From Variovorax sp. dw_308 (lineage in GTDB: Bacteria; Pseudomonadota; Gammaproteobacteria; Burkholderiales; Burkholderiaceae_C): a stretch of DNA of 64,000 nt. Location: NCBI RefSeq assembly GCF_019207085.1, contig NZ_JAATOM010000001.1, positions 496,001 through 560,000 on the forward strand. Direction: 5' to 3'. Position 1 is the first letter of the stretch. Every line of letters starts with the position of its first letter. A model generated the notes under the pieces. It saw nothing but the letters and a program-made list of their open reading frames with translations. It was not told where the DNA came from and ran no database searches. The position numbers and the translations under genes are program-made. Below, one piece after another: positions 35,766-44,536 of the stretch.

Positions 35766-36488
35766 TCATGCCGCCTCTGCGATGGCGCGCAGCCGGGCCG
35801 TGTCGAGCACCGACAGCTGACCGTACTGCATCGCGATCAGGCCGAGCTGGCGGAACTCGTGCAGGATCTTGCTCGTCGTCTGGCGCGACACGCCGGCCAT
35901 GGCTGCGATGGCCTCGTGCGTGAGCTTGAGTTGTTCGCGACTTTCGTCAGGCTCTTGGTTGGAGAGCGTCAGCAGGATGTGGGCAATCTGCGAGCGCGGT
36001 GGGGCGCTGTGTTCCTCCACCAGGATGCCCAGCGTGGTGTGAAGGTTCTCGCAGATCAGCGCCACGAAGGCTTCGCGTGCCGGGGCTGAGGTGCGATAGA
36101 GCGACTGGAATTCCGCATGGGGCAGCTGCAGCACGGTGGTCTCGGTCCAGGCGCGCGCGTCGCTGAAGCGTGGCGACTGGTCCAGTTCGCTGAGCAGCCC
36201 GAAGAAATCCCCGGCGCGCAGGCCTTGGTAGAAGGCGAACTTGCCGCTCCTGGCCGAATGCTCGAGCCGCACCTCGCCGCTGAGCACGGCATAGAGGCCG
36301 CTGGGTGCCGCGCCCGCCGCATAGATCAACGAGCGCGCCGCACAACGGCGCACCACGGCACGTTCCATCATTTCGCGCTTGAGCGCGGGCGGGAGCGCGG
36401 CAAACCAGCTGCTGCGTTCGAGCACGCGCATCCGCGCGCTGCCTGCGCCCAGGCCCGCGGAAATCGTCGTTGCTTCCGTGGTCTTCAT
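35766..36488 (-). CDS. Crp/Fnr-family transcriptional regulator
   Basis: A 240-residue regulator with an N-terminal cyclic-nucleotide-binding-type beta-barrel (residues 30-145; YAAGAAPSGLYAVLSGEVRL, GDFFGLLSELDQSPR) and a C-terminal winged helix (LTHEAIAAMAGVSRQTTSKILHEFRQLG). There is no N-terminal Cys cluster, so it is not an oxygen-sensing FNR. The cAMP-contacting Arg/Ser pair is not evident, so the effector is unknown. It is divergent from the liv gene at 36607, and a 19-bp dyad lies between them. It probably controls that catabolic operon and itself, an inference from position. Confidence 0.88.
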   Translation of the reverse strand: MKTTEATTISAGLGAGSARMRVLERSSWFAALPPALKREMMERAVVRRCAARSLIYAAGAAPSGLYAVLSGEVRLEHSARSGKFAFYQGLRAGDFFGLLSELDQSPRFSDARAWTETTVLQLPHAEFQSLYRTSAPAREAFVALICENLHTTLGILVEEHSAPPRSQIAHILLTLSNQEPDESREQLKLTHEAIAAMAGVSRQTTSKILHEFRQLGLIAMQYGQLSVLDTARLRAIAEAA

Positions 36489-36517
36489 GGCCGGAGAAGC
36501 CTAGTGCATACCCCATA

Positions 36518-36536
36518 AATGTCAACTCTTGACATT
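36518..36536. promoter_or_regulatory. Perfect 19-bp dyad in the divergent regulator/importer promoter region
   Basis: AATGTCAACTCTTGACATT has perfect 8-bp arms around CTC. Each arm contains a TTGACA -35-like hexamer, one per strand. For the regulator gene TAGGCT follows 16 bases away as a weak -10. For the importer operon GAATAG is at 18 bases. It does not match the classical CRP or FNR box. It lies 29 bases from the regulator start and 71 from the importer start, so occupation would affect both. Confidence 0.6.
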
Positions 36537-36606
36537 CTTCCGACGGCCGCGGGAATAGCCTGCGGCAGCCGGTCCGATTCGAACCCAAAACCACAGGAGA
36601 CAAGCA

Positions 36607-37848
36607 ATGAACCCAGGCAATCACTCCCTCCCGAGCGAAGCAGGCGTCGATCGGCGCACGGTGCTGGCCTCGGCCCTCGGCGCGCTGGCGCTCGGCGGCG
36701 GGCTGTTGCCGCGCAACGCGCATGCGGAGGACGACGTGAAGATCGGCTGGGTCAAGCCGATCACCGGCCCTCTCGCCAGCAGCTTCGCGCCGCTCTACCT
36801 GCCCGCGCAGATCGCGATGGACGAGATCAACGCGGCCGGCGGCATCCTCGGCCGGAAGCTGGTGAAGGTGGAGGTCGATGACCAGGGTTCGCCCGCGCAG
36901 TCCCCGATCGCGACGCGGCGGCTGATCGAGGACGGCGTGAAGTTCATCGTCGGCCCGATCGGCAGCTCGCAGGCCCTGGCTTCGCTCGAAGTGGCCACGC
37001 CGGCCAAGATCATCCAGGCCTCCTACGCGTCGGCCAACGAGATGGGAGACGGTACGCGATTCCCCTATCACTACCAGTTCAACTTCACCTCCGGCGCGCA
37101 AGCCAAGCGGCATGCCGAACTGCTGGCCAAGCTGGGCATCAAGAAGGTGGGTCTGCTGATCGAGGACTCTGCTGCCGGCGCCTCCACGCGCGACGCGCTG
37201 CTGAAGGAGATCCCGGCGAGCGGCATGCAGATCGTGTCCGAGCAGACCTTCCCGATCAAGGTGGCCGACATGACGCCCTTCCTGCGCAAGCTGCGCAGCG
37301 ACGGCGCCGAAGGCATCGCCGCGCACGTGTCGAACAACGTCGACATCACGCAACTGCTGGTCGGCCTGTCGCGCATGGCCTGGAAGCCGCCGATCGCCGG
37401 CCACACCGGCCTGCTGTTCGCCGGCACGCCGGGCGCCGTGCCCGACAGCGCCCGCTACAACGATGTCTATGCCGCCACCTACCGCGCGCTGACCTACACC
37501 GACAAGGACCAGCCGCCCGAGCGCGTGCAGGCCTTCTGCGGCAAGTTGCTGAAGGGCAATGTGCCCGACTCGCTGCTCGGGCCTGCCGCGACCACGCCCT
37601 TCTACGACTTCATCTACGCGCTCAAGTACGCGGTGGAGAAATCGAAGTCGTGGGACACCGAACAGATCAAGAAGACGCTGGACGCATCGAACGGCATCGA
37701 CGGGCTGTTCGGCAAGATGGTCTTTTCGTCGTCGCGCCACTCGGCCTACGACTCGGAAGTGGTGGCGATGGCGGTGGCCAACTCGATGGAAGACCCGCTC
37801 AGCAAGCAGTTCCACGGCCTGTTCCGCCGCCGCGCGCCGGGAGTCTGA
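36607..37848 (+). CDS. LIV-type ABC transporter periplasmic binding protein with Tat-like signal
   Basis: A 413-residue type I binding protein. The leader VDRRTVLASALGALALGGG...AHA has a twin-arginine motif followed by a moderately hydrophobic core, suggesting export by Tat. Mature domain: DVKIGWVKPITGPLASSFAPLYLPAQIAMDEIN, then GGILGRKLVKVEVDDQG and FIVGPIGSSQALA, standard for this receptor class. A CAGGAG site precedes the ATG. It is first in an eight-gene run (importer 36607-41311, enzymes to 48136) with gaps of 1 base or overlaps for most junctions. The ligand is probably an organic acid that the following enzymes catabolise. Confidence 0.9.
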   Translation: MNPGNHSLPSEAGVDRRTVLASALGALALGGGLLPRNAHAEDDVKIGWVKPITGPLASSFAPLYLPAQIAMDEINAAGGILGRKLVKVEVDDQGSPAQSPIATRRLIEDGVKFIVGPIGSSQALASLEVATPAKIIQASYASANEMGDGTRFPYHYQFNFTSGAQAKRHAELLAKLGIKKVGLLIEDSAAGASTRDALLKEIPASGMQIVSEQTFPIKVADMTPFLRKLRSDGAEGIAAHVSNNVDITQLLVGLSRMAWKPPIAGHTGLLFAGTPGAVPDSARYNDVYAATYRALTYTDKDQPPERVQAFCGKLLKGNVPDSLLGPAATTPFYDFIYALKYAVEKSKSWDTEQIKKTLDASNGIDGLFGKMVFSSSRHSAYDSEVVAMAVANSMEDPLSKQFHGLFRRRAPGV

Positions 37849-37849
37849 G

Positions 37850-38743
37850 ATGCTGCTCGAAGACCTGCTGGCATTGCTGACCACCGGCCTCACGATGGGC
37901 GCCATCTACGCGATGGTGGCCGTGAGCTTCAACATCGCCTACAAGCCGACCAACGTCTTCAACATGGCGCAGGGCGAGCTGGTCATGCTGGGCGCGATGT
38001 TCGCCTGGGCGCTGATGACGCAGCAGCACCTGTCGTGGATCGTCGGGCTCGTCGTGGTGATGGGGGCGGTGGCGCTGGTCGGGCTGTTCGAGGAGCGGGT
38101 GGCGGTGGCGACGCTGATCAAGCGGCCTTCCAGCCACCACGGCTGGATCATCAGCACGCTGGCCTTCTCGATCATCCTGATCAACGTCGGCGACCGCATC
38201 TGGGGCACCGACCCGCAGGTCGTGCCGCCGGTGCCGGGCGCCACGATGGATACGGTGCAGATCGGTTCGCTGACCTTCTCGACGCAGCAGGTCGCGGTGT
38301 TCGCGATCGCGGTCGCGAGCATCGCGATCGTGGAGTGGGTGTACCGCCACACGCTGGCCGGCAAGGCGGTGCTGGCCGTGGCCGAGGACCGCGATGCCGC
38401 ACGGCTGAACGGCATCAGCCCGTCGCGCCTCACGATGACGTCGTTTGCCATCGCGGCCGCCTATGCGGCGCTGACCGGCGTGGTGGCCGCGCCGCTGCTG
38501 CTGGCCAGCACCTCGATCGGCATGGCACTGCTGGTGAAGGGCTTCATGGCACTGGCGATCGGCGGCGTCGGCAGCAACTGGGGTGCCTTGGCAGCCGGGC
38601 TGATGCTGGGCTGCGTCGAGAGCATCAGCTCGGTGCAGCTCACGCCCGGCTACCGGCAGTTGCTGCTGCTGGGCGTGGTGCTGGTGGTCTTACTGGTCAA
38701 GCCCTTCGGCCTGTTCGGCCGCGGTGCGTTGCGGGAGGTCTGA
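37850..38743 (+). CDS. LivH-type ABC transporter permease
   Basis: A 297-residue inner-membrane permease with about eight helices. Family segments are LTTGLTMGAIYAMVAVSFNIAYKPTNVFNMAQGELVMLGA at the N-terminus, the cytoplasmic coupling loop AVAEDRDAARLNGISPSRL near residue 180, and the C-terminal GGVGSNWGALAAGLMLG. The start lies one base after the binding-protein stop. It would pair with the permease half of the next gene to form the channel. Confidence 0.92.
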   Translation: MLLEDLLALLTTGLTMGAIYAMVAVSFNIAYKPTNVFNMAQGELVMLGAMFAWALMTQQHLSWIVGLVVVMGAVALVGLFEERVAVATLIKRPSSHHGWIISTLAFSIILINVGDRIWGTDPQVVPPVPGATMDTVQIGSLTFSTQQVAVFAIAVASIAIVEWVYRHTLAGKAVLAVAEDRDAARLNGISPSRLTMTSFAIAAAYAALTGVVAAPLLLASTSIGMALLVKGFMALAIGGVGSNWGALAAGLMLGCVESISSVQLTPGYRQLLLLGVVLVVLLVKPFGLFGRGALREV

Positions 38744-38744
38744 G

Positions 38745-40562
38745 GTGAAGCCGCTGATCGCGACATCGCTCGTCTCGCCGCAGCGCGCAGGCCCGGGGCT
38801 CGCCATGCCTTCGCTGTCGCTGGTGGCCTGCGCCTTGATGGTGCTCGTGGCCGCCGGCACCGCGCTGGTCAACTCCTACTACCTGCTGCTGATGACCTTC
38901 GCTGCGATCTACATGGTCGCGGCGATGGGGCTCAACCTGCTGACGGGCTATGCGGGCATCGTCTCGATTGCACACGGTGCGCTGGTGTGCGTGGGCACCT
39001 ATGCCACGGCCATCGCCAGCGTGCGCTACGGCTGGGGCTTCTGGCCATCTGCCGTGCTGTCGGCCAGCGTCGGGCTGGGCTTCAGCGTGGTGCTCGGCCT
39101 GCCTGCGCTGCGGCTGTCGTCCTGGTACTTCGTGCTCATCACGATTGCCTTCACGCTGGCGGTGACCGCGATGCTGAACGACCTGCGCGGCTTCACCGGC
39201 GGCTACGGCGGCATCGTCGGCATTCCCAAGCCGTCGCTGGCGGGCGTCAGGTTCGATGGCTTCGGGCTGTTCGCGCTTGTGGGCGGCGTCGCGGCGCTGC
39301 TGTGGTGGGTGATGCACAACCTGATCGACTCTCGCATCGGCTGGGCGCTGCAATCGATCCGCGAGGGCGACGTGCGGGCCCGGGCCAACGGCGTCTCGAC
39401 GGCGCGGCTGCGGCTGTTCGCCTTCGCCTTCTCGGGGGCGGTGGCGGGGCTGGCCGGCGCCTTCTACGCCAGTGCCAAGGGCGTGGTGACGCCGGAGGAC
39501 TTCAGCTTCGACTTCTCGATCTTCTTCCTGTTCGTCGTGGTGCTGGGCGGGCCGGCGCGGCTGTCGGGACCGATGCTGGGCGTGGCCGCGTTCTACGTCC
39601 TGCCGGAGTTGCTGGACAGCCTGAAGGAGTACCGCATGATCGCCTACGGCGTCGGGCTGCTCGCGTTCTCGGTGTTCCTGCCGGAAGGCCTGGCGGGCGC
39701 GATCGCCAGATTCGACGACCGGCGCCAGGCACGTCGTGCCACTTCGCCTGCGGCCACGCTGCCGCGGGATGCCGGCGCAGCCACGGTGGAGCCGGTGCGG
39801 GGCATGGCGCTCGCGATCCGCGGCCTGGCCAAAGACTTCGGCGGCGTGCGTGCGCTCGACGGCGTCTCGCTGGACGTGCAGCCGGGCAGCATCCACGCGA
39901 TCGTCGGGCCGAATGGCTCGGGCAAGACGACCTTGCTCAACATGATCTCGGGCTTCTATCCGGCCAGCGCAGGATCGATCCTGCTCGATGGGGCCGAGGT
40001 GGTCGGGCGCGGGCCGACATCGATCGCGCGGCTCGGCGTGCAGCGCACTTTCCAGACGCCGAAGCTGCTCGGCGAACTGAGCCTGCTGGAGAACGTGCGC
40101 TTCGGCGCCTATGCACGCGAGCGTTCGAGCGGGCTGGAGATCGCGTTCCGGCTGCCGCGCGCACGGCACGAGGCAGCGGCGCTGGATGCGGAGGCATTGC
40201 GCCTGCTGGCGCTGGTCGGGCTGGCGGGCCGGGCCCATGAACATGCCGCGCTGCTGCCGCATGGCCAGCAGCGGCTGGTGGAGATCGCCCGTGCGCTGAT
40301 CGGGCGGCCCAAGCTGCTGTTGCTCGACGAGCCGGCGGCCGGCCTGTCGATGGGCGAGCTCGATGAACTCGGCGACCTGATGCGCACGATCCGCCGCATG
40401 GGCACCACGCTGATCATGGTCGAGCACCACATCGAGTTGGTCGCGAGCATTGCCAACACGGTGACCGTGCTGGACCAAGGGCGCATCCTCGCGGAGGGCA
40501 CGCCCGAGCAGGTGTTCAGCAGTGCGGCCGTGGTCCATGCCTATACCGGAGGTGCGCGATGA
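38745..40562 (+). CDS. LivM-LivG fusion: ABC permease joined to ATPase
   Basis: A 605-residue fused subunit. Residues 1-325 are a LivM-type permease (MGLNLLTGYAGIVSIAHGALVCVG; coupling loop SIREGDVRARANGVSTARLR). Residues about 355-605 are a LivG-type ATPase with Walker A VGPNGSGKTT, signature LPHGQQRLVEIARAL (degenerate LSGGQ), Walker B LLLLDEPAAGLS and the switch histidine in VEHHIELV. The joining segment is Ala/Arg-rich. The start is GTG 38745, placed by GGGAGG seven bases upstream; ATG 38724 would lie inside the previous gene. Separate proteins are usual elsewhere, as in the 58.6-63.6 kb importer, so this is a true fusion, with no internal stop or frameshift. Confidence 0.92.
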   Translation: MKPLIATSLVSPQRAGPGLAMPSLSLVACALMVLVAAGTALVNSYYLLLMTFAAIYMVAAMGLNLLTGYAGIVSIAHGALVCVGTYATAIASVRYGWGFWPSAVLSASVGLGFSVVLGLPALRLSSWYFVLITIAFTLAVTAMLNDLRGFTGGYGGIVGIPKPSLAGVRFDGFGLFALVGGVAALLWWVMHNLIDSRIGWALQSIREGDVRARANGVSTARLRLFAFAFSGAVAGLAGAFYASAKGVVTPEDFSFDFSIFFLFVVVLGGPARLSGPMLGVAAFYVLPELLDSLKEYRMIAYGVGLLAFSVFLPEGLAGAIARFDDRRQARRATSPAATLPRDAGAATVEPVRGMALAIRGLAKDFGGVRALDGVSLDVQPGSIHAIVGPNGSGKTTLLNMISGFYPASAGSILLDGAEVVGRGPTSIARLGVQRTFQTPKLLGELSLLENVRFGAYARERSSGLEIAFRLPRARHEAAALDAEALRLLALVGLAGRAHEHAALLPHGQQRLVEIARALIGRPKLLLLDEPAAGLSMGELDELGDLMRTIRRMGTTLIMVEHHIELVASIANTVTVLDQGRILAEGTPEQVFSSAAVVHAYTGGAR

Positions 40563-41311
40563 GCCGGCCCGACGCATTGCTGCGCGCGGAGCGCCTGTCG
40601 GTCGGCTACGGCATCGTGCCAGTGGTGCAGGAGGCGACCCTCCAGGTCGGCCGCGGCGAAGCGGTGGCGCTGCTCGGCGCGAACGGCGCCGGCAAGTCGA
40701 CGCTGCTCAAGGGCTTGTCGGGCCTGCTCAAGCCGAGCGCCGGCGTGGCCACGTTCGACGGCGCCGACATCGTCGGCAGCAGTGCCGAGGCGCTGGTGCC
40801 CAGGGGGCTGGCGCATGTCGCCGAAGGCCGCCGCATCTTTCGCCGGGAGACGGTGATGGACAACCTGCTGCTCGGCATGTACCGCATCAAGCTGGGCAAG
40901 GGCGAGGCGCAGGCGCGCATCGACGAGGTGCTGCAACTGTTCCCGGTGCTGCGCGAGAAGGCGCGCTTGACCGCCGGTGGCCTGAGCGGCGGCCAGCAGC
41001 AGATGCTGGCGATTGCGCAGGCGCTGGTGCGGCGGCCGGCGCTCGTGATGCTGGATGAGCCTTCGCTCGGCCTCGCGCCGAACCTGGTCGACGAGGTGCT
41101 GCAGACGCTGGCCACGATCCGCTCGCGCGGCGTGGCGGTGCTGCTGGTGGAGCAGGTGGTGGAGAAGGCGCTGGGCTTTGTCGACTATGCCTACCTGCTG
41201 CAGAGCGGACGCATGACGGCGCAGGGCACGCCCGCCGAACTGGCCACCAGCGACGTGGTGCGCAGGGCCTACCTGGGCGACGCGGCCGTTGCTGCGGAGG
41301 CCGCGGCATGA
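40559..41311 (+). CDS. LivF-type ABC transporter ATPase
   Basis: A 250-residue ATPase subunit. Walker A is GANGAGKST (near residue 40), the Q-loop region is EGRRIFRRETVMDNLLLG, the signature GLSGGQQQMLAIAQAL, Walker B LVMLDEPSLGLAP and the switch region LLVEQVVEKAL. The start overlaps the fusion gene stop as ATGA and its own stop overlaps the next gene, so expression is tightly coupled. It would energise the importer together with the ATPase half of the fused subunit. Confidence 0.93.
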   Translation: MSRPDALLRAERLSVGYGIVPVVQEATLQVGRGEAVALLGANGAGKSTLLKGLSGLLKPSAGVATFDGADIVGSSAEALVPRGLAHVAEGRRIFRRETVMDNLLLGMYRIKLGKGEAQARIDEVLQLFPVLREKARLTAGGLSGGQQQMLAIAQALVRRPALVMLDEPSLGLAPNLVDEVLQTLATIRSRGVAVLLVEQVVEKALGFVDYAYLLQSGRMTAQGTPAELATSDVVRRAYLGDAAVAAEAAA

Positions 41312-42333
41312 CCGATCGTGCGCTGGTGCTCGGGCTGCCCTTGCTGCACGAGGCGGGGCGCGAGGCGCTGCGTGCGCACTACCGGCTCGTCGAGCATGAC
41401 GACCCTGCCGAAGTGGCGCAACGCATCGCCGGGGCAGACGCCCTGTATGCCTATCCGCCGTTGAAGGTGACGGCGCCGATGATTGCCAACGCGCGTCGGC
41501 TGAAGGTCATCGCGGCCGCGGGCAGCGGGGTCGACCACATCGACCTGGCCGCAGCCCGCGCCGATGGCATCGTGGTGACGCATGCGGTCGGCGCCGGTGC
41601 GCTGTCCGTGGCAGAGCACGCGATCGGCCACATGCTGTGCCTGGCCAAGCGGCTGGTGCACCTGGACCGCGCGGTGCGCGATGGCGGGCGCTTCGGTCCG
41701 CGCCTGGACAACCCCTACGAGGAGATCTCCGGCCGCACGCTGGCGATCGTCGGCTTCGGTGCGATCGGCCGCGAATTGGCGCGCATTGCGTCGCTGGGTT
41801 TCGGCATGGACGTCATCGCCGTGACGCGCGATGGCCAACCGGCAACAGACGGCAACGTGCTGCGCACGGTGCCGCTGGGCGATGCGCTGGCGGCGGCCGA
41901 CATCGTCTCGGTGCACGTGCCGCTGGCGCCGTCCACGCGCGGGCTCATCGGCCGGGCCGAACTCGCCTGCATGAAGCCGACGGCTTGGCTTGTCGATACC
42001 TCGCGCGGCGGCGTCGTCGATGCGGCCGCGTTGCACGAGGCGCTGGTGCAGGGTCGCCTGGCTGGCGCCGCGCTCGACGTGTTCGACCCCGAGCCGCCGC
42101 CCGTCGACCACCCCCTGCTAGCGCTCCCCAACGTCATCGTGTCGCCGCACTGCGCCGGCATCACGCGCGGCGCCTACCGGCGCTTGTCGCTGGCTGCGGC
42201 AACCGACATCGACCACGCGCTGCGCGGCCTGCGCCCGCCCGGCCTGGTCGCACCCGAATCCTGGGCCGGCTCACGTGCCGCCGCCTTGCCACCCCGGCCC
42301 GCCTGGGCCATCCAAACCGGAGAACTCCAATGA
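41308..42333 (+). CDS. D-2-hydroxyacid dehydrogenase family protein
   Basis: A 341-residue NAD(P)-dependent 2-hydroxyacid dehydrogenase of the phosphoglycerate/hydroxypyruvate reductase type. The coenzyme motif is GRTLAIVGFGAIGRELARI near residue 145. The catalytic residues are Arg in LVDTSRGGVVD (near 231), Glu in FDPEPPP (near 265) and His in SPHCAGIT (near 283). It interconverts a 2-oxoacid and its D-2-hydroxyacid. It overlaps both neighbours by four bases and sits between the importer and two enolase-superfamily genes, consistent with catabolism of a hydroxy acid. The exact substrate is unknown. The C-terminal 25 residues are a Pro/Ala-rich extension. Confidence 0.87.
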   Translation: MTDRALVLGLPLLHEAGREALRAHYRLVEHDDPAEVAQRIAGADALYAYPPLKVTAPMIANARRLKVIAAAGSGVDHIDLAAARADGIVVTHAVGAGALSVAEHAIGHMLCLAKRLVHLDRAVRDGGRFGPRLDNPYEEISGRTLAIVGFGAIGRELARIASLGFGMDVIAVTRDGQPATDGNVLRTVPLGDALAAADIVSVHVPLAPSTRGLIGRAELACMKPTAWLVDTSRGGVVDAAALHEALVQGRLAGAALDVFDPEPPPVDHPLLALPNVIVSPHCAGITRGAYRRLSLAAATDIDHALRGLRPPGLVAPESWAGSRAAALPPRPAWAIQTGELQ

Positions 42334-43415
42334 AGATCACGAGCGTGAAGGCGCATGTGCTGAAGCCCAACGAGCGCAAGTTCCGCTGGAAAGAGGAATG
42401 GGCGCCGATGACCATCCACCATGTGCTGCTGCGCATCGGCACCGACGAGGGCCACGAGGGCGTGTGCATCACCTGGCTGCTGGACCCCGGCGCGATCGAG
42501 ACAGCGCTGCCCGGCCTGCGCGAACTGCTCATCGGCCGCGATCCGCACGAGGTCGAGGCCATCTCGTACAAGCTCACTGATTCGCTGCGCTCGCCCAGCG
42601 CGGTGGCCAGCACGGTCGACATCTGCCTTTGGGACCTCATGGGCAAGTACCACAAGGAGCCGATCTACCGCCTGCTCGGCGCCGCGCGACCGCGCATCAA
42701 GGCCTATGCCAGCACCATCATGTACGACACGGTGCCCGAGTACATCCAGATCGCCCAGGAGTCCTACGACCAGGGCTTCCGGGCCTTCAAGCTGCATGCC
42801 TTCGGCGTGCCCGACAAGGACATCGAGGTTTGCCGCGCCGTGCACAAGGTCTTCAACGGAAAGATGGACCTGATGCTCGACCCGGTCAATGCCTATGACC
42901 GGCTCGGCGCCTTCAAGGTGGGCAAGGTGCTGGAGGAACTCGACTTCTACTGGTACGAGGCGCCCATTGCCGACTCCGACCTCAATGGCCTGGCCGACCT
43001 GACGCGCAGCTTCAAGATCCCGATCACCGCCGTGGAAAGCGTGGCCGAGGGCCTGCGCGGCTATCCGAAGTATTTGTCGGGACACGTCGTCGACAGCATC
43101 CGCTCGGTCGGCGACTGGATCGGCGGGATCAGCGCGATGCGCAAGGCAGCCGGCCTGTGCGAGGCCTTCAACACCAAGTACGAGCCGCACAGCTATGGCA
43201 CCACGCTCGTGCAGGCGGCCCACCTGCACGTGATGCTGGCGATCCACAACTGCGACCTGTTCGAGATCCCGGTGCCGCAGGGCATCCTGGACGTCGGCAT
43301 GACGGACGTGATCCGCTGCACCAGCGACGGCTTTGTCGAGGCGCCGACCAAGCCCGGGCTCGGCTATGACATCGACTGGGATGCCATCAAGACCCTGACC
43401 GTCAAGGAAATCTGA
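42330..43415 (+). CDS. Enolase-superfamily enzyme (mandelate racemase/acid-sugar dehydratase type), first copy
   Basis: A 361-residue enolase-superfamily protein. The capping domain fills residues 1-110. The barrel shows K-x-H in FRAFKLHAFG on strand 2, then metal ligands Asp in LMLDPVNAY, Glu in YWYEAP and Glu in ITAVESVA, and a His in YEPHSYGTT that could pair with the Asp of SVGDWIGG, the mandelate-racemase-type dyad. Such enzymes remove a proton next to a carboxylate and either racemise or dehydrate a hydroxy acid. The start overlaps the dehydrogenase stop (ATGA). Its neighbour is a diverged second member, so the two may act on different steps or stereoisomers. Confidence 0.86.
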   Translation: MKITSVKAHVLKPNERKFRWKEEWAPMTIHHVLLRIGTDEGHEGVCITWLLDPGAIETALPGLRELLIGRDPHEVEAISYKLTDSLRSPSAVASTVDICLWDLMGKYHKEPIYRLLGAARPRIKAYASTIMYDTVPEYIQIAQESYDQGFRAFKLHAFGVPDKDIEVCRAVHKVFNGKMDLMLDPVNAYDRLGAFKVGKVLEELDFYWYEAPIADSDLNGLADLTRSFKIPITAVESVAEGLRGYPKYLSGHVVDSIRSVGDWIGGISAMRKAAGLCEAFNTKYEPHSYGTTLVQAAHLHVMLAIHNCDLFEIPVPQGILDVGMTDVIRCTSDGFVEAPTKPGLGYDIDWDAIKTLTVKEI

Positions 43416-43417
43416 GC

Positions 43418-44530
43418 ATGAAGATCACCGAAGTCAAGCTGACCTCGTTCCGCCCGCCGATGCCCGAGGGCTTCCAGACGCCCACGCTGTATGGCGGACA
43501 GTCCATCGGCGCCTACGTCACCGACTTCCTTGCGGTGCAGATCAACACGGACGAAGGCGTTTCCGGCGAAGTGGTGAGCGCCTATGGGGGCCTGAGCCTC
43601 GCGCATTCGATCGCCGACCGCCTGCGGCCCTTGCTGATCGGCAAGGACCCGGCCTACCGCGAGGCGATCTGGCAGGACATGTGGCGCCGGGACCGGCTGC
43701 TCTACACCACGCAGTTCGCGATCGGCACGGTGGACGTGGCGCTGTGGGATCTCTATGCCAAGAGCGTGAATGCGCCGCTGTACCAGCTGCTCGGCGGCGT
43801 GCGCGACAAGGTGCCGGTGTATGCCAGCTCGATGGAGCATGCGAATGTCGATCTCTTCGTCGAGGAGGCGCTGAAGTACAAGGAGATGGGCTACCAGGGC
43901 TACAAGCTGCACGTCTGGGGCGATGCGCGCCGCGACATCGACCTGTGCATCGCGGTGCGCGAGGCCGTGGGCAAGGAGTGGCCGCTGATGATCGACGTGG
44001 CCGGCAACTACAACCACGCGCAGGCCCTGATGGTGGGCAAGGTGCTGGAGGAACTGAAGTACCACTGGTACGAGGAGCCGCTGCGCGATTTCGACCTGCA
44101 CGGTTACCGCATGCTGTCGGACAAGCTCGACATCCAGATCGCCGGCGTCGAGGTGGTGGGCGGATCGATGTACACGACGCCGGAGTACATCACCACGCGC
44201 GCGGTCGACATCGTGCGCGCGGACGTGTCCTTCAAGGGCGGCATCGGTCCGGTGAAGAAGATCGCGGGGCTGTGCGAAGCCTTCGGCATGAACCTGGAGA
44301 TCCACACCAATGCCAACACCATCATCGACGCGGCCAACCTGCACGTGATCGCCTCGATCGCCAACACCGAGTACTTCGAGCAGCTGGTGCCCGAACCGCT
44401 GTTCACGCTGGCCGGCGTCGAGAAGATCCACATCGACAAGGAAGGCTTTGCCCATGTGCCGCCGGGGCCGGGCATCGGCGCGCGCATTGACTGGGACCTT
44501 GTCGAGCGCTACAAGGTGGCGGAGATCTAG
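43418..44530 (+). CDS. Enolase-superfamily enzyme (mandelate racemase/acid-sugar dehydratase type), second copy
   Basis: A 370-residue paralogue of the preceding protein, at low overall identity but with the same opening MKITEVKL. Active-site set: K-x-H in GYKLHVWG, Asp in LMIDVAGNY, Glu in HWYEEPL, Glu in IAGVEVVGG, Asp in IVRADVSFKGG and His in LEIHTNANT, so it too is of the mandelate-racemase subgroup. It starts two bases after the first copy. A loop at residues 15-32 (PPMPEGFQTPTLYGG) differs from the first copy at the position that usually closes over substrate, so substrates probably differ. Confidence 0.86.
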   Translation: MKITEVKLTSFRPPMPEGFQTPTLYGGQSIGAYVTDFLAVQINTDEGVSGEVVSAYGGLSLAHSIADRLRPLLIGKDPAYREAIWQDMWRRDRLLYTTQFAIGTVDVALWDLYAKSVNAPLYQLLGGVRDKVPVYASSMEHANVDLFVEEALKYKEMGYQGYKLHVWGDARRDIDLCIAVREAVGKEWPLMIDVAGNYNHAQALMVGKVLEELKYHWYEEPLRDFDLHGYRMLSDKLDIQIAGVEVVGGSMYTTPEYITTRAVDIVRADVSFKGGIGPVKKIAGLCEAFGMNLEIHTNANTIIDAANLHVIASIANTEYFEQLVPEPLFTLAGVEKIHIDKEGFAHVPPGPGIGARIDWDLVERYKVAEI

Positions 44531-44536
44531 GCCACC

